Of a DNA stretch of 64,000 nucleotides, positions 22,982-35,718 are shown one piece after another. The translations under genes were made by a program, and so were the position numbers. Source of the DNA: Campanula takesimana (taxonomy: Eukaryota > Streptophyta > Magnoliopsida > Asterales > Campanulaceae). The stretch's first letter is position 1. Every line of letters starts with the position of its first letter. The stretch spans positions 1,456,667 through 1,520,666 of the forward strand of contig JAOWBW010000222.1 in the NCBI GenBank assembly GCA_026119855.1. Reading direction: 5' to 3'. The notes under the pieces are model-generated. The model was not told the origin of the DNA and did no database searches. It worked only from the letters and a program-made list of their open reading frames with translations.

Positions 22982-24472
22982 TGTTGGGTTTCGATCAAAA
23001 ATGCGCAGCGGAATTTAACATTTAAAATTTTGAAACCCAAATCCTTGGATCCGTTCATATGATTAAATCAAATACAACATAAGAATAAAGGAATAAACTA
23101 ACCCTTGATGGCTATCAAATTCTCTTGGTCTTTGGTGGAGGTTTGAAGACTTGATCACGATCACAAAGCTTGAACACGAACTTTGAAGATGATGATTTTC
23201 ACCCTCTAGCGGTATCCACACTTCGAACGAATATCAAAGGAGCTTCTTTGATCTTGGTTGCTAGACCAAATTGTGAAACACTTTTCCACAATCAAAAGAA
23301 CTATATGGAATTTATTTTGTGTATTATTTTGTTCTTCAACAAAGAATGTCTTGGAACAAAATAAACCCTCTCTCAAACTCTTTGAGACTCACAAAATCAT
23401 TAGCATTGAGTGCTGGCCGAATTTGATCTTTTATACACAAGTATGACCTATTCCAAATAGGAAACTTGTGTCAAAATCCGTCCAAAATTCGTTTCCTAAT
23501 CAAATTAGGAATCTGCCACCCGACAGTACTGTGCGGCCGCCCAGAATCCTCTGTGCGGTCGCACAACTATCTGAAGCAAAACTGGTACAAAATTGAGCAA
23601 AGTGTGCGGCCGCCCAGTCCATAGTGTGCGGTCGCCCACTTCTCAGAATGTCCAGAATTTCCAAAATTCCAATGTAGTCCTTTTAAAGATTCGTTCTATT
23701 GTGTGTGACCCTCTAGGATTATACTAAATTGGCAATGGGCTCAAACATGATCCCATAAGATATGATTAGGTTCTAGCAAACCATCATACCTCCCCAAATA
23801 GTATAACTAGATACAAGTTCGCATTCCTTTAGAATATGTCACAATCCCTTTGTCCACGATGTCATTGAACACAAGTCATGGTCAAAGAGTCAACTTGTTT
23901 TGTTCAATACTTTCTCGATTCCGAATATGTTGATAATCCAAATGACATTGATCCAATCAATTCATTTGAGTCCGGCCGAACATTTCATCAACATCATTCC
24001 TACGAGAGGCCCAAGCTTGACATCTCTCCAAGGAGGGACAAATCCATTTAGCTTATTATTCTTCCCTACGTGAATCCGATTATGCCAATCATACCCTTTA
24101 TAACTACTCGGTTAAAAGTAGCGTTTGAATATGTCAAACATAATGTTCATCAAGTGGAAGACTATAATAACTTCATGTCTAAGGATTCAAATGACATAAC
24201 TAATATGAGATATATGTATGACATAGACCATGACATAAATCTCATAGAGCGGGTCATGTCCAGTACCTTGTTCCAAACAAGTACCCATAAATCTAACATG
24301 ATCATCCCATGATCATTTAGCCTTTATACTAGTGCTTAACAAGTACTAGGGACGGAGATTATTATAAGTAAACATGAAAAACAATAATAATCAAAACATC
24401 TCTTTATTGATATGAAATAAATGATAACAATTACAACGTTTATTAAACGTGCCTAGGGCACCACTACCAACA
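22982..24472 (-). repeat. Copia-B 3' LTR
   Basis: TGTTGGGTTT...CTACCAACA on the plus strand, with TG/CA ends and TSD outside. A minus-strand TATA (complement of TTTTATAC) is at 23429-23436. The ORFs seen at 23170, 23258 and 24070 recur identically in the other LTR and are not genes. Confidence 0.97.
23530..23640 (-). promoter_or_regulatory. Alternating GCGGCCGC / GCGGTCGC cassette, Copia-B 3' LTR
   Basis: Four motifs in the order GTGCGGCCGC, GTGCGGTCGC, GTGCGGCCGC, GTGCGGTCGC, starting about 100 bp upstream of the TATA. The 5' LTR has the same at 30540-30650. The leader has an independent set of four in the same alternating order at 29611-29690. Confidence 0.5.
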
Positions 24473-24489
24473 ATCTCCCACTTGCCCTA
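24473..24489 (-). other. Polypurine tract of Copia-B
   Basis: On the minus strand the purine-rich GGGCAAGTGGGAGAT directly precedes the 3' LTR. It primes plus-strand DNA synthesis. Confidence 0.85.
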
Positions 24490-27400
24490 GGCCCAATCTC
24501 CCATGTATCTAATACCCATGGACCTAACATGACCATCATGTTTAGCTTGTGGAAGACCCTTTGTTAGCGGGTCCGCAACATTGTCATCAGTAGGTACTCT
24601 GCATATATTTACGTCTCCCCTATCAACGATCTCTCGAATGATATGAAGACGCCTAAGTATGTGTTTGGATTTCTGATGTGCTCTTGGTTCCTTTGCTTGA
24701 GCAATAGCACCATTATTGTCGCAATAAAGGTCTATTGGATTAGCAATACTAGGAACCACTTCAAGTTCAGTTATGAACTTCTTAATCCAAACAGCTTCCT
24801 TTGCAGCATCCGATGCAGCAATATACTCAGCTTCTGTTGTAGAATCAGCGGTTGTACTTTGCTTGGAACTCTTCCATCTTACAGCTCCACCATTTAACAT
24901 AAACACAAATCCCGATTGCGATCGGCTATCATCTTTGTCGGTTTGGAAGCTTGCATCCGTGTAAGCATTTACAACGAGATCATCTTCCATTCCTCCATAG
25001 ACCAAAAACGAGTCTTTAGTTCTTCTCAAGTACTTAAGAATCGCTTTTACAGCTATCCAGTGATTTTCGCCAGGGTCGGATTGGTATCTACTTGTCATGC
25101 TCAAAGCATAAGATACATCCGGCCTAGTACAAATCATGGCATACATGATGGACCCAATTGCCGAAGCATATGGAACATCATTCATTTTCTCACGCTCATC
25201 TTTTGTCTTAGGACATTGAGTCTTGCTTAGAGAAACTCCATGTAACACGGGCAAGGTTCCTCTCTTAGAATTTTCCATACAGAATCTTCTAATGACCTTG
25301 TCAATGTATGTACTTTGGCTTAAACCAAGTAGCCTCCTTGATCTATCTCTATAGATCTTAATGCCAAGAATATATGCGGCTTCACCCATATCTTTCATTG
25401 CGAAGCACTTTCCTAACCAAGTCTTCACAGACTGAAGTGTAGGAATGTCGTTTCCAATGAGCAATATGTCATCCACGTATAAAACAAGGAAAAGCACTAT
25501 GCTCCCACTAATCTTCTTGTATACACAAGGCTCATCTTCGTTCTTGATGAAACCAAACTCTTTGACTGATTCATCAAAACGGAGATTCCAACTCCTAGAA
25601 GCTTGCTTCAATCCATAGATGGATCTCTGCAATTTGCATACCTTAGAATTTTGTTCAAAACCTTCTGGTTGTGTCATATACACATCCTCTTGTAGTTTTC
25701 CATTCAAGAAAGCGGTTTTGACGTCCATCTGCCATATTTCATAGTCATGATATGCGGCAATGGCAAGCAAAATTCTTATAGACTTGATCATTGCTACGGG
25801 TGAAAAGGTCTCATCATAGTCAATACCATGAACTTGCCTATAACCTTTCGCTACAAGCCTAGCTTTGTAAGTATGCACCTTCCCATCCATGTCAGTCTTC
25901 TTCTTGAAGACCCATTTGCATCCTATGGTTTTTACACCTTCGGGCGCCTCAATCAAATTCCAAACTTGATTGTCTTGCATGGATTGCAATTCGGATTCCA
26001 TGGCTCCAAGCCACTTGTCCGAATCAGGAGAAGACATCGCCTCTTGGTAGGTTGACGGTTCATCATTCTCAATGATTTCCACGTCATTACTATCCGTTAC
26101 GAGAAATCCATATCTCTCGGGCTCGGATCGTAACCTACTAGATCTGCGAGTTGCTTGTGTATTTTGAACAGGTTCCACAACTCCTTGTGGTTCTTGTTCT
26201 TGTTCCACTATTGGTTCAATGTTATTTTCTGGGTCTCGAATTTCTTCAAGATTTATTTTACTCCCACTGATTTCTTTAGAGAGAAGCTCTTTCTCTAGAA
26301 AGATACCAGTTCGGGCAACAAACACTTTGTTGTCCTCTCTGTTGTAAAAGTAATATCCTTTAGTTTCCTTAGGATATCCCACGAAAATACATTTATCAGA
26401 TTTGTGTGCAAGTTTGTCTGAGACAAGTCTTTTGACAAAAGTTTCACAACCCCAAATCTTCATGAAAGATAGACAAGGCTTCTTTCCGCTCCACATCTCA
26501 TATGGAGTCTTTTGAACAGATTTAGTTGGAACACGATTTAGTGTGAAAGCAGCGGTTTCTAGGGCGTAACCCCAAAAGGATATTGGAAGATCAACTTGAC
26601 TCATCATTGATCGAACCATGTCTAACAAAGTCCGATTCCTCCTTTCGGACACACCATTCCATTGTGGTGTTCCTGGTGGAGTCAATTGTGAAACTATTCC
26701 ACAATTCTTTAGATGATCATCAAATTCTTGACTTAAGTATTCTCCACCTCTATCTGATCGAAGTGCTTTTATACTTTTGCCAAGTTGTTTTTCTACTTCA
26801 TTTTGAAATATTCTAAATATCTCAAATGCTTCACTTTTATGTTTCATTAGGTAAACATACCCAAATCTACTATAATCATCAGTGAAGGTTATGAAGTATT
26901 GAAATCCTCCCCTAGCATTGCTACTTAATGGTCCGCATACATCGGAATGTATCAACCCCAATAAGTCGCTTGCCCTTTCACCCAACTTGGTAAAAGGTGT
27001 CTTAGTCATTTTTCCAAGAAGACACGACTCACAAGTATCATATGACTCTAAGTCACATGAACCCAGAAGTCCGTCCCCATGGAGTTTTGAGATACACTTC
27101 TCATTAATATGACCAAGACGGCAATGCCACAAATAAGTATGATTTACATCATTAGGTTTAGATTTCTTATTTACATGATAGACATTATTTTCATTCTTGA
27201 CATCCAAGATATAAAGGCCATTAAATGAATTAGCAATACCATAAAGCACATCATTTAAATAAATAGAAAATTTCTTATTCTCAATAAGAAACTTAAAACC
27301 TTCATTATCCAAACAAGAAATTGAAATAATATTTCTGCTTAAATCCGGAACATAATAACAATTGTTCAAAACAAGAATTAATCCGGAAGGTAAAGTGACT

Positions 27401-27495
27401 TCATAAGTTCCTACGGCTAATGCAGCAACTCTTGCTCCATTTCCCACACGTAGATCTACTTCACCTTCTTTAAGCAGTCTCCTATTCTTTAGTCC
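24487..27495 (-). pseudogene. Pol of Copia-B (integrase, RT, RNase H)
   Basis: This part is open for about 1000 codons and is in frame with the gag ORF upstream, separated by a single TAG. Order: the GAG-pre-integrase zinc region (HCRLGH ... CESCLLGK), integrase core with D in IHSDVCGPL, D in FITFTDDYSR and E in GVSERRNRTLLD, RT with MDVKTAFLNG and YVDDILLIGND, then Copia RNase H with AYTDASF, STTEAEYIA, YCDNNGAI and NVADPLTKGL. All catalytic residues seen are intact. It ends with a stop at 24487, directly at the PPT. It is the only nearly intact pol in the window. I call it a pseudogene only because of the upstream stop. Confidence 0.93.
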
Positions 27496-28443
27496 CTACA
27501 CATTTAGACAAATGTGCAAACCACATCCGGTATCCAATACCCAAGAATCAGTGGTAGAAAGGAGAATATCTATCATATAGATACCTGAAGTCGACGCAGC
27601 CTTGCTGCTCTTCTTCTTCTTTTGCTCTTCCAAGAAAGCCTTGCAATTACGTTTCCAATGACCAATTTCTTGACAATGGAAACAGATTGCATCCTTTTGT
27701 GAATCAGGTTTTGCCTCAGAAGCCTTGGCAACCTTTGCCTTGCTTATCTTGGGTTTGACAACTTTTGCCTTACCCTTTCCTTTGGCATTAGCCTTCTTCC
27801 TTTCATGAACCAAAAGCACGGGAGAACCTTTCTCCACAATTTTCATCTCTGCAGTTTTGAGCATCCCATGCAACTCAGAGAGATTCTTATCCATTCCATG
27901 CATGTTATAATTCATCACAAACTGATTATAACTCTTAGGCAATGAATTAAGAATGAGATCCGTGGCTAGCTCCAATGGGATTGGATAGCCAAGTTTCTCA
28001 AGGTGCTCTACATAACCTTTCATTTTAAGAAAGTGAGGACTCACTTGTTGCCCTTCATTCATTTTACTAGTAGTGAATGCAACAATGGTCTTGTACCTCT
28101 CTTGCCTAGCTTGCTCTTGAAACATGGTTCTCAACTCCACGCCTATCTCATAGGCTTCCAAATGTTCCAAACTTTGTTGGAGTTTTGAACACATAGCAGC
28201 AAGCATGAGACAACTTACATCTCTAGAATCATTACGATGTTTCTTGTAATTGTCTCTTTCTACCCTAGGGGCAGTAGGCGGTGGTTCAGCGGGGAGAGGA
28301 CCATCGAGAATGTACAACTTATCTTCTTGCCTAAGAACGATTCTTATGCTACGGATCCAATCCATAAAGTTGGTACCATTCTCTTCGAGCTTATCCTTCT
28401 CAAGGATCGATCGCAACGACATTGATTGAGTGTTATTAGTCAT
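27496..28443 (-). pseudogene. Gag and start of protease of Copia-B
   Basis: Starts at ATG 28443 (MTNNTQSMSLRSIL). It contains a UBN2-type Copia Gag, a Lys-rich linker (KGKGKAKVVKPK) and a correct CCHC knuckle CFHCQEIGHWKRNC, then the protease active site W-V-L-D-T-G-C-G. Nineteen bases after the last complete motif the frame meets TAG (27496-27498). The next codons belong to the same protein, so a single C-to-T change in CAG is the simplest explanation. The stop lies inside the protease, not at a gag/pol junction, and is not followed by a known leaky context. Confidence 0.92.
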
Positions 28444-29975
28444 TATCTACAAATATACAAAATTTCCAAAATTTAATAAGTACCGATTTTCATTAAAGAG
28501 ATAAATAATGTATTTTAAACAAAATACTCCCACTAAATTATATAACCTTCTTATACATCCAATGTATAATATAATTTAATTGGGTTGAGATCCCGCTTTA
28601 ATCTAATTTTGAGTACGCTTTGGCGCACCGCTCAAAATTAAATCAATTAGGTAGACAACTCTTGTCAATCATATCTCATATGACTCTCAGTTCTTTTCAT
28701 GAGATTCTTTAAGAAATCCAATTTCAAAAAACATGTTAAATCTCATCTTTGCCTTAAGCCCAAAACTGTTTTGACGCTTAATTAAGTCCAACCATTTTAA
28801 ACGCATAGGAAACTCTTATTCACTCATCTTGCTCAAACATGAATAAAATCAATGCACCTCGCTTTGGCGAGCCCACATAAAATTACTCATGTATAAACAA
28901 GTGTTTTAATCATGGCATGGCAAAAGGACTTAAATCTTTCTTTGAAGGTTCATCACATATAGCATATAACACATTTATGAGCACATAATATAAACATGTT
29001 ATACATCAAGTTTAACCACTAAATTAATCTCCATTAATTTAAGCATGGTATTTATGTGTCATTAGTTTCTCTATAATTATGAGGATGAGACTATTTCAAC
29101 TTCGGTTATTATTTCCAAATCAAGACAACAAGAAGTGCGGTCGAACTAAGCCATCAGGCAACCACAATCCCGCACTAATTCAAGAAACCAAGAAAATAGT
29201 CCATGTGGCCGAAACTAAGCAATAGATGGTCTCGATGAACGTAGGCCAATTGCATTCACAATTCCACATGGATCTCCAAACTTTGAATCAAGAACTTTGT
29301 TTCTCAATTTTAGCAATTATGAACTCTTCATAATTCTAACTTCGTTTTATCTTTGAAACTTTGATTGCGATCAATTTTGGGAAACACAATCTCGATGAAC
29401 GCAGATTAGCCATCCAAAACTTGAACCAATCTAGGAATCACAAGATTAAAACAAATAGGAAAATCAAACCCCAAAATCCACACGCAAACCAACTACCCAA
29501 AATCCATTCCAGATCAGCAAGTCTGGAGTGGTTCTGTTACTGGTTTTGTTGATTTTTTCGAAAAATTCCAGATTCTGTTTTTCAACCAAAATCAGACCTT
29601 CTGATCCCCTTGTGCGGCCGCCCAAAAACCCCTGTGCGGTCGCCCAAAACTGTGCGGCCGCCCAAGGCGTTTTGTGCGGTCGCCCGGTGCCATCAGAATG
29701 TGCAGAATTTTCAAAGTTCGAAAATTTTGTCTCAAAATTGTTTTTCCCCGATTATTAAAACTTTGATCCAATCAAAAATTAATAATCAACAATTCTGAAT
29801 CCACCATAATTTATTTATTGCGATTGAATCGTGCGATTAAAGTTGCAAAACAATAAACCACATAAAATCACATAACACATAAACATCACATATTCCAATA
29901 TTCTCATCATGCAAGGCACATAAATAATTTATATACACATAACATGATCCAAGTATTGAATTAATCAACATGAAC
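28444..29975 (-). other. Copia-B untranslated leader
   Basis: About 1.5 kb between PBS and gag. It contains the alternating GCGGCCGC/GCGGTCGC set at 29611-29690. Parts of it are shared with the leaders of Copia-A and Copia-D. There is no credible ORF. Confidence 0.8.
29611..29690 (-). promoter_or_regulatory. Leader GCGGCCGC / GCGGTCGC cassette (Copia-B)
   Basis: Four motifs in 80 bp, strictly alternating between the palindrome GCGGCCGC and its one-base variant GCGGTCGC. The surrounding DNA is AT-rich. Confidence 0.5.
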
Positions 29976-29990
29976 GGGGCTCTGATACCA
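29976..29990 (-). other. Primer binding site, tRNA-iMet (Copia-B)
   Basis: Reverse complement of TGGTATCAGAGCCCC, one base from the LTR start at 29992. Confidence 0.95.
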
Positions 29991-29991
29991 C

Positions 29992-31351
29992 TGTTGGGTT
30001 TCGATCAAACATGCGCAGCGGAATTTAGCATTTAAAATTTTGAAACCCAAAGCCCTGGATCCGTTCATATGATTAAATCAAATACAACATAAGAATAAAG
30101 GAATAAACTAACCCTTGATGGCTATCAAATTCTCTTGGTCTTTGGTGGAGGTTTGAAGACTTGATCACGATCACAAAGCTTGAACACGAACTTTGAAGAT
30201 GATGATTTTCACCCTCTAGCGGTATCCACACTTCGAACGAATATCAAAGGAGCTTCTTTGATCTTGGTTGCTAGACCAAATTGTGAAACACTTTTCCACA
30301 ATCAAAAGAACTATATGGAATTTATTTTGTGTATTATTTTGTTCTTCAACAAAGAATGTCTTGGAACAAAATAAACCCTCTCTCAAACTCTTTGAGACTC
30401 ACAAAATCATTAGCATTGAGTGCTGGCCGAATTTGATCTTTTATACACAAGTATGACCTATTCCAAATAGGAAACTTGTGTCAAAATCCGTCCAAAATTC
30501 GTTTCCTAATCAAATTAGGAATCTGCCACCCGACAGTACTGTGCGGCCGCCCAGAACCCTCTGTGCGGTCGCACAACTATCTGAAGCAAAACTGGTACAA
30601 AATTGAGCAAAGTGTGCGGCCGCCCAGTCCATACTGTGCGGTCGCGCACTTCTCAGAATTTCCAAAATTCCAATGTAGTCCTTTTAATGATTCGTTCTAT
30701 TGTGTGTGACCCTCTAGGATTATACTAAGTTGGCAATGGGCTCAAACATGATCCCATAAGATATGATTAGGTTCTAGCAAACCGTCATACCTCCCCAAAT
30801 AGTATAACTAGATACAAGTTCGCATTCTTTTAGAATATGTCACAATCCCTTTGTCCACGATGTCATTGAACACAAGTCATGGTCAAAGAGTCAACTTGTT
30901 TTGTTCAATACTTTCTCGATTCCAAATATGTTGATAATCCAAATGACATTGATCCAATCAATTCATTTGAGTCCGGCCGAACATTTCATCAACATAATTC
31001 CTACGAGAGGCCCAAGCTTGACATCTCTCCAAGGAGGGACAAATCCATTTAGCTTATTATTCTTCCCTACGTGAATCCGATTATGCCAATCATACCCTTT
31101 ATAACTACTCGGTTAAAAGTAGCGTTTGAATATGTCAAACATAATGTTCATCAAGTGGAAGACTATAATAACTTCATGTCTAAGGATTCAAATGACATAA
31201 CTAATATGAGATATATGTATGACATAGACCATGACATAAATCTCATAGAGCGGGTCATGTCCAGTACCTTGTTCCAAACAAGTACCCATAAATCTAACAT
31301 GATCATCCCATGATCATTTAGCCTTTATACTAGTGCTTAACAAGTACTAGG
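29992..31351 (-). repeat. Copia-B 5' LTR, main part
   Basis: It matches 22982-24345 until the Gypsy-C insertion after CTAGG (31347-31351). The remaining 122 bp are at 40348-40469. The TATA complement is at 30439-30446 and the cassette at 30540-30650. Confidence 0.97.
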
Positions 31352-32654
31352 TGTAGATACCCCGGGGAACCACGGCTTGGCTAGAGCGGTGAATTATCCT
31401 AGGATGTCTAACTTGTTTTTAGATTGTTTAGAGTCGCCACCTATGTTTTTAAAGGAACATAAGAAAAACCTAGAAATAGCCTAATTTATGTACAAAACCA
31501 GAGATTCGGGAGAGAAGGGTTCGGGGTTTAGGTGACGGAGTGGGAAGTACTTAAACACCCACTCCGCCCCGCTTACGCGGGTCTTGCTACTATTGGTGTT
31601 CTAATATTTACATGTCCTTCAATTAATTAAATAGAAATGTGCTAACAATTGTGATGAGAAGAAAAGGGGAAATAAAGGGGAAATAAAATAGAATTGTTTT
31701 ATTTATTTAATGATAAAGATTACATATAACAAGTAATGTTAAAGAATTACATTAAGAGATGAAGAGAAATTAACATGGTGAATTAAAGTTAAGATTAAAA
31801 TGTAGGGAGATAACCTTAACTAACTTCAATATGTGAAGTAGTCATGTTGGTCATGTCCCATTAATGGGGATTGCATACATTGACTAGAACATGAATAGAA
31901 TAAAAAAAAGAAGACTTGTACCTTTAGAAAGAAGACTTCAAACTTGGACTTGAAAATGATGTTGTTGTGTAGAGATTTGTGTAGAGTTTCGTTGTGTAAA
32001 ACTCTTGTTGGGAGAATTTGTGTAGGGAAAATGATATAGAATTTGTGTAGAGAGAAAGTTCCAAGTCTAAAATTGAGGTCCCTTTCCAAGGTAGGAGATG
32101 ATGGTTTTTATAGGTAAAAAAGAGAGGGAAATGATGGAGGGAAATTGGTCATCCATGTGAGATGGAATTGACCAATAGAAAATAAGATAAATAAAATAAT
32201 TAATAAAAGGAAATAAAAGAAAATCAAATGAAATAAAGATGAAATATTTAGTTTTTGGAAGAAGGCTAGAATAAAGGATTTGGTAGTTAATGAAATAAGG
32301 GGGGATGAACTTGGATGTAAAAAAGTGGTTATTTGTGATCAAAGAAGATGTTTGTAAATAAGAAAAAGGGAGGGAAATAAGGTGCAATCCGTTACTGCCA
32401 AAGTGGGAAGCGCGCGGGTCCGGCTTTTGGGGCGGGACGCGCGCGCGGCTCACTGGCAGTGCCGGAAGCGCCCGCGGGTGAAAAATGACAGAAAGACAGA
32501 AATGACTCTAAAATTAATTCTGTTATGCAGTTTAGTCCAAAACTAACGGAATCAGTTAGGAACTTAACCGAAGTAACAGAAATTAATAAAAATAAGTTAA
32601 ATAAAAATACTATGTATGCAATCGGGGTGAGGGGTCCAAGGCGGGGTGTCTACA
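31352..32654 (-). repeat. Gypsy-C 3' LTR
   Basis: TGTAGATACCCCGGGG...GGGTGTCTACA, 1303 bp, practically identical to 39040-40342. Minus-strand TATA at 32105-32112 and a CGCGCG cassette at 32407-32478, upstream of it. ORFs at 31826 and 32067 recur in the other LTR and are not genes. Confidence 0.97.
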
Positions 32655-32667
32655 GAGCCCCTCGGCG
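32655..32667 (-). other. Polypurine tract of Gypsy-C
   Basis: CGCCGAGGGGCTC on the minus strand directly precedes the 3' LTR. Confidence 0.75.
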
Positions 32668-32900
32668 ACGTGGATTGCGAGGCAAAACGCGTCGACGAAA
32701 GAAAGACAACCGCCGAGGACATCGACAAGAGAAAACAAAGACGCGATAAAGCAGGAATTTGAAATTACAAAGGATAGAAATGCGCTCCCTGTGTGAGCGA
32801 CTTTTGCTGATGGAAGAGGTATGGTAATTTGAGCGGTCCACCATGGACCAAAATTGGTGCGCGGTGCGGCATATTCTGATGCGCTGTGCGGCGGTATGGT

Positions 32901-33212
32901 GATTTGAGCGGTCCACCATCGACCAGAATTGGTGCTCTGTGCGGCACCTGGTGATTTGAGCGGTCCACCATCGACCAGAATTGGTGCTCTGTGCGGCACC
33001 TGGTGATTTGAGCGGTCCACCATCGACCAGAATTGGTGCTCTGTGCGGCACCTGGTGATTTGAGCGGTCCACCATCGACCAGAATTGGTGCTCTGTGCGG
33101 CACCTGGTGATTTGAGCGGTCCACCATCGACCAGAATTGGTGCTCTGTGCGGCACCTGGTGATTTGAGCGGTCCACCATCGACCAGAATTGGTGATCTGT
33201 GCGGCACCTGGT
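32901..33212 (-). repeat. Six 52-bp tandem repeats in Gypsy-C 3' region
   Basis: Copies start at 32901, 32953, 33005, 33057, 33109 and 33161 and are nearly identical. Partial copies flank the array. The unit carries GAGCGGTCCACCATCGACC. Since 52 is not a multiple of three, successive copies are read in different frames. All three minus frames stay open, which produces long but meaningless ORFs. Confidence 0.97.
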
Positions 33213-33570
33213 GCTCTGTGCGGCACCTGTTATGTGTATGCTTTGCAGATATATGTGCTTGTGTGAGATGTGAAATTGGAATTGCGAGAGAAAATTGTGA
33301 TTGTGGTGTGATATGATCTTGAAAGCACCTTTGTAATGAGAGAGAAGTAAGAATGTAGAAAGTGATCTTGTGTGCGGTGTGATTTTGAGGAAAGCATTGG
33401 ATGTATTTATACCTTCACTTACCATTGCCGCTTGAGTGGAGATGGATTCTTGATGTCCACGGAGGATGCTTTGATGGAGAATGTCCATTCTTTAGATGTT
33501 GATGAAAGAATGCCCTTGATGTTGGGTTGGCGAGATGGTACTCTGGATGATGGGTTGGTCGTGCCAAAAG

Positions 33571-33612
33571 GCTGCCTACGTATCCCTTGAAGAGAATCAG
33601 ACCAGCGTAGTT
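33571..33612 (-). other. ACTACG/CGTAG hairpin motif, copy 4
   Basis: Outer arms CTACG (33576-33580) and CGTAG (33606-33610) with a weaker inner hairpin that includes a G-U pair. GGCAGCC follows on the element-sense strand. Confidence 0.55.
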
Positions 33613-35688
33613 CAAGGATGATGGAGAACGCTGGAGGAGAAGCTAGGAGCAAAGCAAAGCAAAGCACATATTTTTGCACATAGAAGGAGAAAAAGAAAAA
33701 TCTCTTCTTTTTTTTTTTTTTTTTTTTTTTTTAGTTCGTGGGTGAACCATTTTAACCATTGTGTGTTTGTAAAGCCAACCCAAGATCAAGTCATGCTCAG
33801 TCGAAGTCCGGATTGCCTCGCTTGAATTCTGTTGTCGCTGGTGTGCCCAACGAAGATTGATGTCTAGCCCCAAGAGATTTGTCGATTATGGGGCTTCAAA
33901 AGGCTTTTGATGCCGAGATGAGGGGTTGCTGATTGTAAAGCCCCTAGAATGCCTTTGATGCCAAATTTTGAGGGACTTGCATAGCTCCAAGATAAATCAG
34001 CTCTTGGCCCATTCGAGTAAATCGCCCTTTGTTGTTGTAGTGAGCAATCCCCAAGAGGAGATCGTTGATGCCAAGCTTCGAGAGATTGCAAAGCCCCAAG
34101 TGTCGTGGGCTTGTAGATGGCGGGATGTGAAGACCTTTCATTGTAAAGCCCCAAATTATCTCGTGATTGGCTCGGCATTGAGAGAGGATGTACCGTTTGG
34201 TAGAATTCTTGATAGAGATCTCCTTCTTGCTCTTACTGGGGAGATGAATGGCCTCATTGTGGTCGATACCCAAATGGCTGAGGGCTTATGTCAAAGGATG
34301 CAGTAATGTCTTGCGGTGCCGTCGAGGTCGCAGAGGATAAGGTCTTGGTGTGATAAAGTCCCAAATAAGTATGCTTGCTTGACTCTTCTTGAGTTAAACT
34401 AATGACGGATCTTCGGATGCAACTAGTGCTGTGGCCCAACTTTATCTGAGCTGCACCTTGTGCTTTTGATCTTGGAGAAGGGGGTGCTGAATTGCAGAAA
34501 CATTAGGATTGGCCGTGGCATTTCCCGCTATAACCCTGTTTTGATTAGAGTTTAGCATATTGAATCTTTTTCCTTTTCTCTAAGACTTCCTTCAAAATCT
34601 CGCTGTGAGTTCTAACAAAAATCATCAACTTCATTCATAACATCGGAGTCTTCATTTAAAACCAAGAGGCCTTTGACTTGAAGTGTTGAGAGACCCTTGA
34701 ATCTTGATTGTTCTCATGGAGCCATAAGACTACTCCACATTGCACTTGCTCTAGTATTGTTGCCCAAAAGACTGTCGGTCGTGAAGCCCTAATACTGCCC
34801 TTTGCTTGAATTAATGTAATGCCGTAGCCTAAAAGATTGTAGATTGCGAAGCCCGTTGAGACCTTCGGTGCCGAATTGAGGAAGCTTCCAATGTTGCACA
34901 TGACTTGGCTGGGGATACTGCTGGGGAGTTAATTGCTCTTTGCCGAGGGAGCCTTTAAGACATGACCGTAGCCCCTAGAGTGCCATCATTGATTGCGAGA
35001 AAGGTCCACCCTTGATTGGGGAAACGAGCACGGGCACACATGACAAGAGGGCTTTTTGACATCCCTTTTGAGGGACTTTGAGGATAGTCTCACACATCTT
35101 TCTCGAACATAGCCTCTAGGTCTTGTTGATTGCCAAATGAAGCAAAAGAATCTCTTGTTCTTGAGTCACATAGCCCCTAGGGCGTCACCATTTGTTGAGC
35201 AAAGCAAGAGTGACTCGTCCTCGTGTGAGGGAATAAACATGAGAGGATATGGCAAGAGCTACTCCATTTCTCGGGAGCCTTTCGGCGTACTTTAGAAGCA
35301 CATACTTGAAGAAGCCTTGAAAACTGAGACACATGTTGTTGCTATTTGCTGCCCAAGCCAATTGACTAGCTAGGGATTATTTGTGCAACCTCGTGCCCTT
35401 TTGTGATGGGCTCGTTCTCGGATGGGTCTTGGTTACCACGGGCCTTTTTTTTTCATGAACCCAAAAATGCACACTGCTGGAGAATGAAGCCGATAACCCA
35501 AGACAACCTTTGACGGTGCTATATCTTGTCGAGCCTTTTGCAATCCCAAAGTTGACTCGGTGGGGAATTGACTTGCTGAGGAGATTCGATGTAGAACTTG
35601 TCTTCTTTAGAGGCCGGGGATCTCCATTTCTCTTTCCCTTCTCTCTCTCACTCTCTCATTTTTTTTTATGACGCACCCTGTTTTTTGC

Positions 35689-35718
35689 CTAGACCGCCCT
35701 TTCGGGTTTTCAATCTAG
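35689..35718 (-). other. CTAGA hairpin with GAAA loop
   Basis: Same unit as 13352-13381: arms CTAGA/TCTAG and CCC-GAAA-GGG. Confidence 0.6.

Noticed and set aside
23170..24312. Small plus-strand ORFs repeated at 30180-31313
   Set aside because: They are in the two LTRs of Copia-B and have no domain or start context.
27496..27498. Programmed stop read-through between gag and pol in Copia-B
   Set aside because: The stop is inside the protease, after its active site, and lacks a known leaky 3' context; a simple C-to-T mutation is more likely.
31826..32453. Two minus ORFs, identical to those at 39514-40141
   Set aside because: They are LTR sequence of Gypsy-C; identity reflects LTR identity, not a duplicated gene.
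32901..33212. CRISPR-like direct repeats
   Set aside because: The units are contiguous, with no variable spacers, inside a plant retroelement.
32610..33488. Long overlapping minus-strand ORFs of 292, 185 and 153 codons
   Set aside because: They translate the 52-bp tandem repeat in three frames; codon content is that of the repeat and no domain is present.
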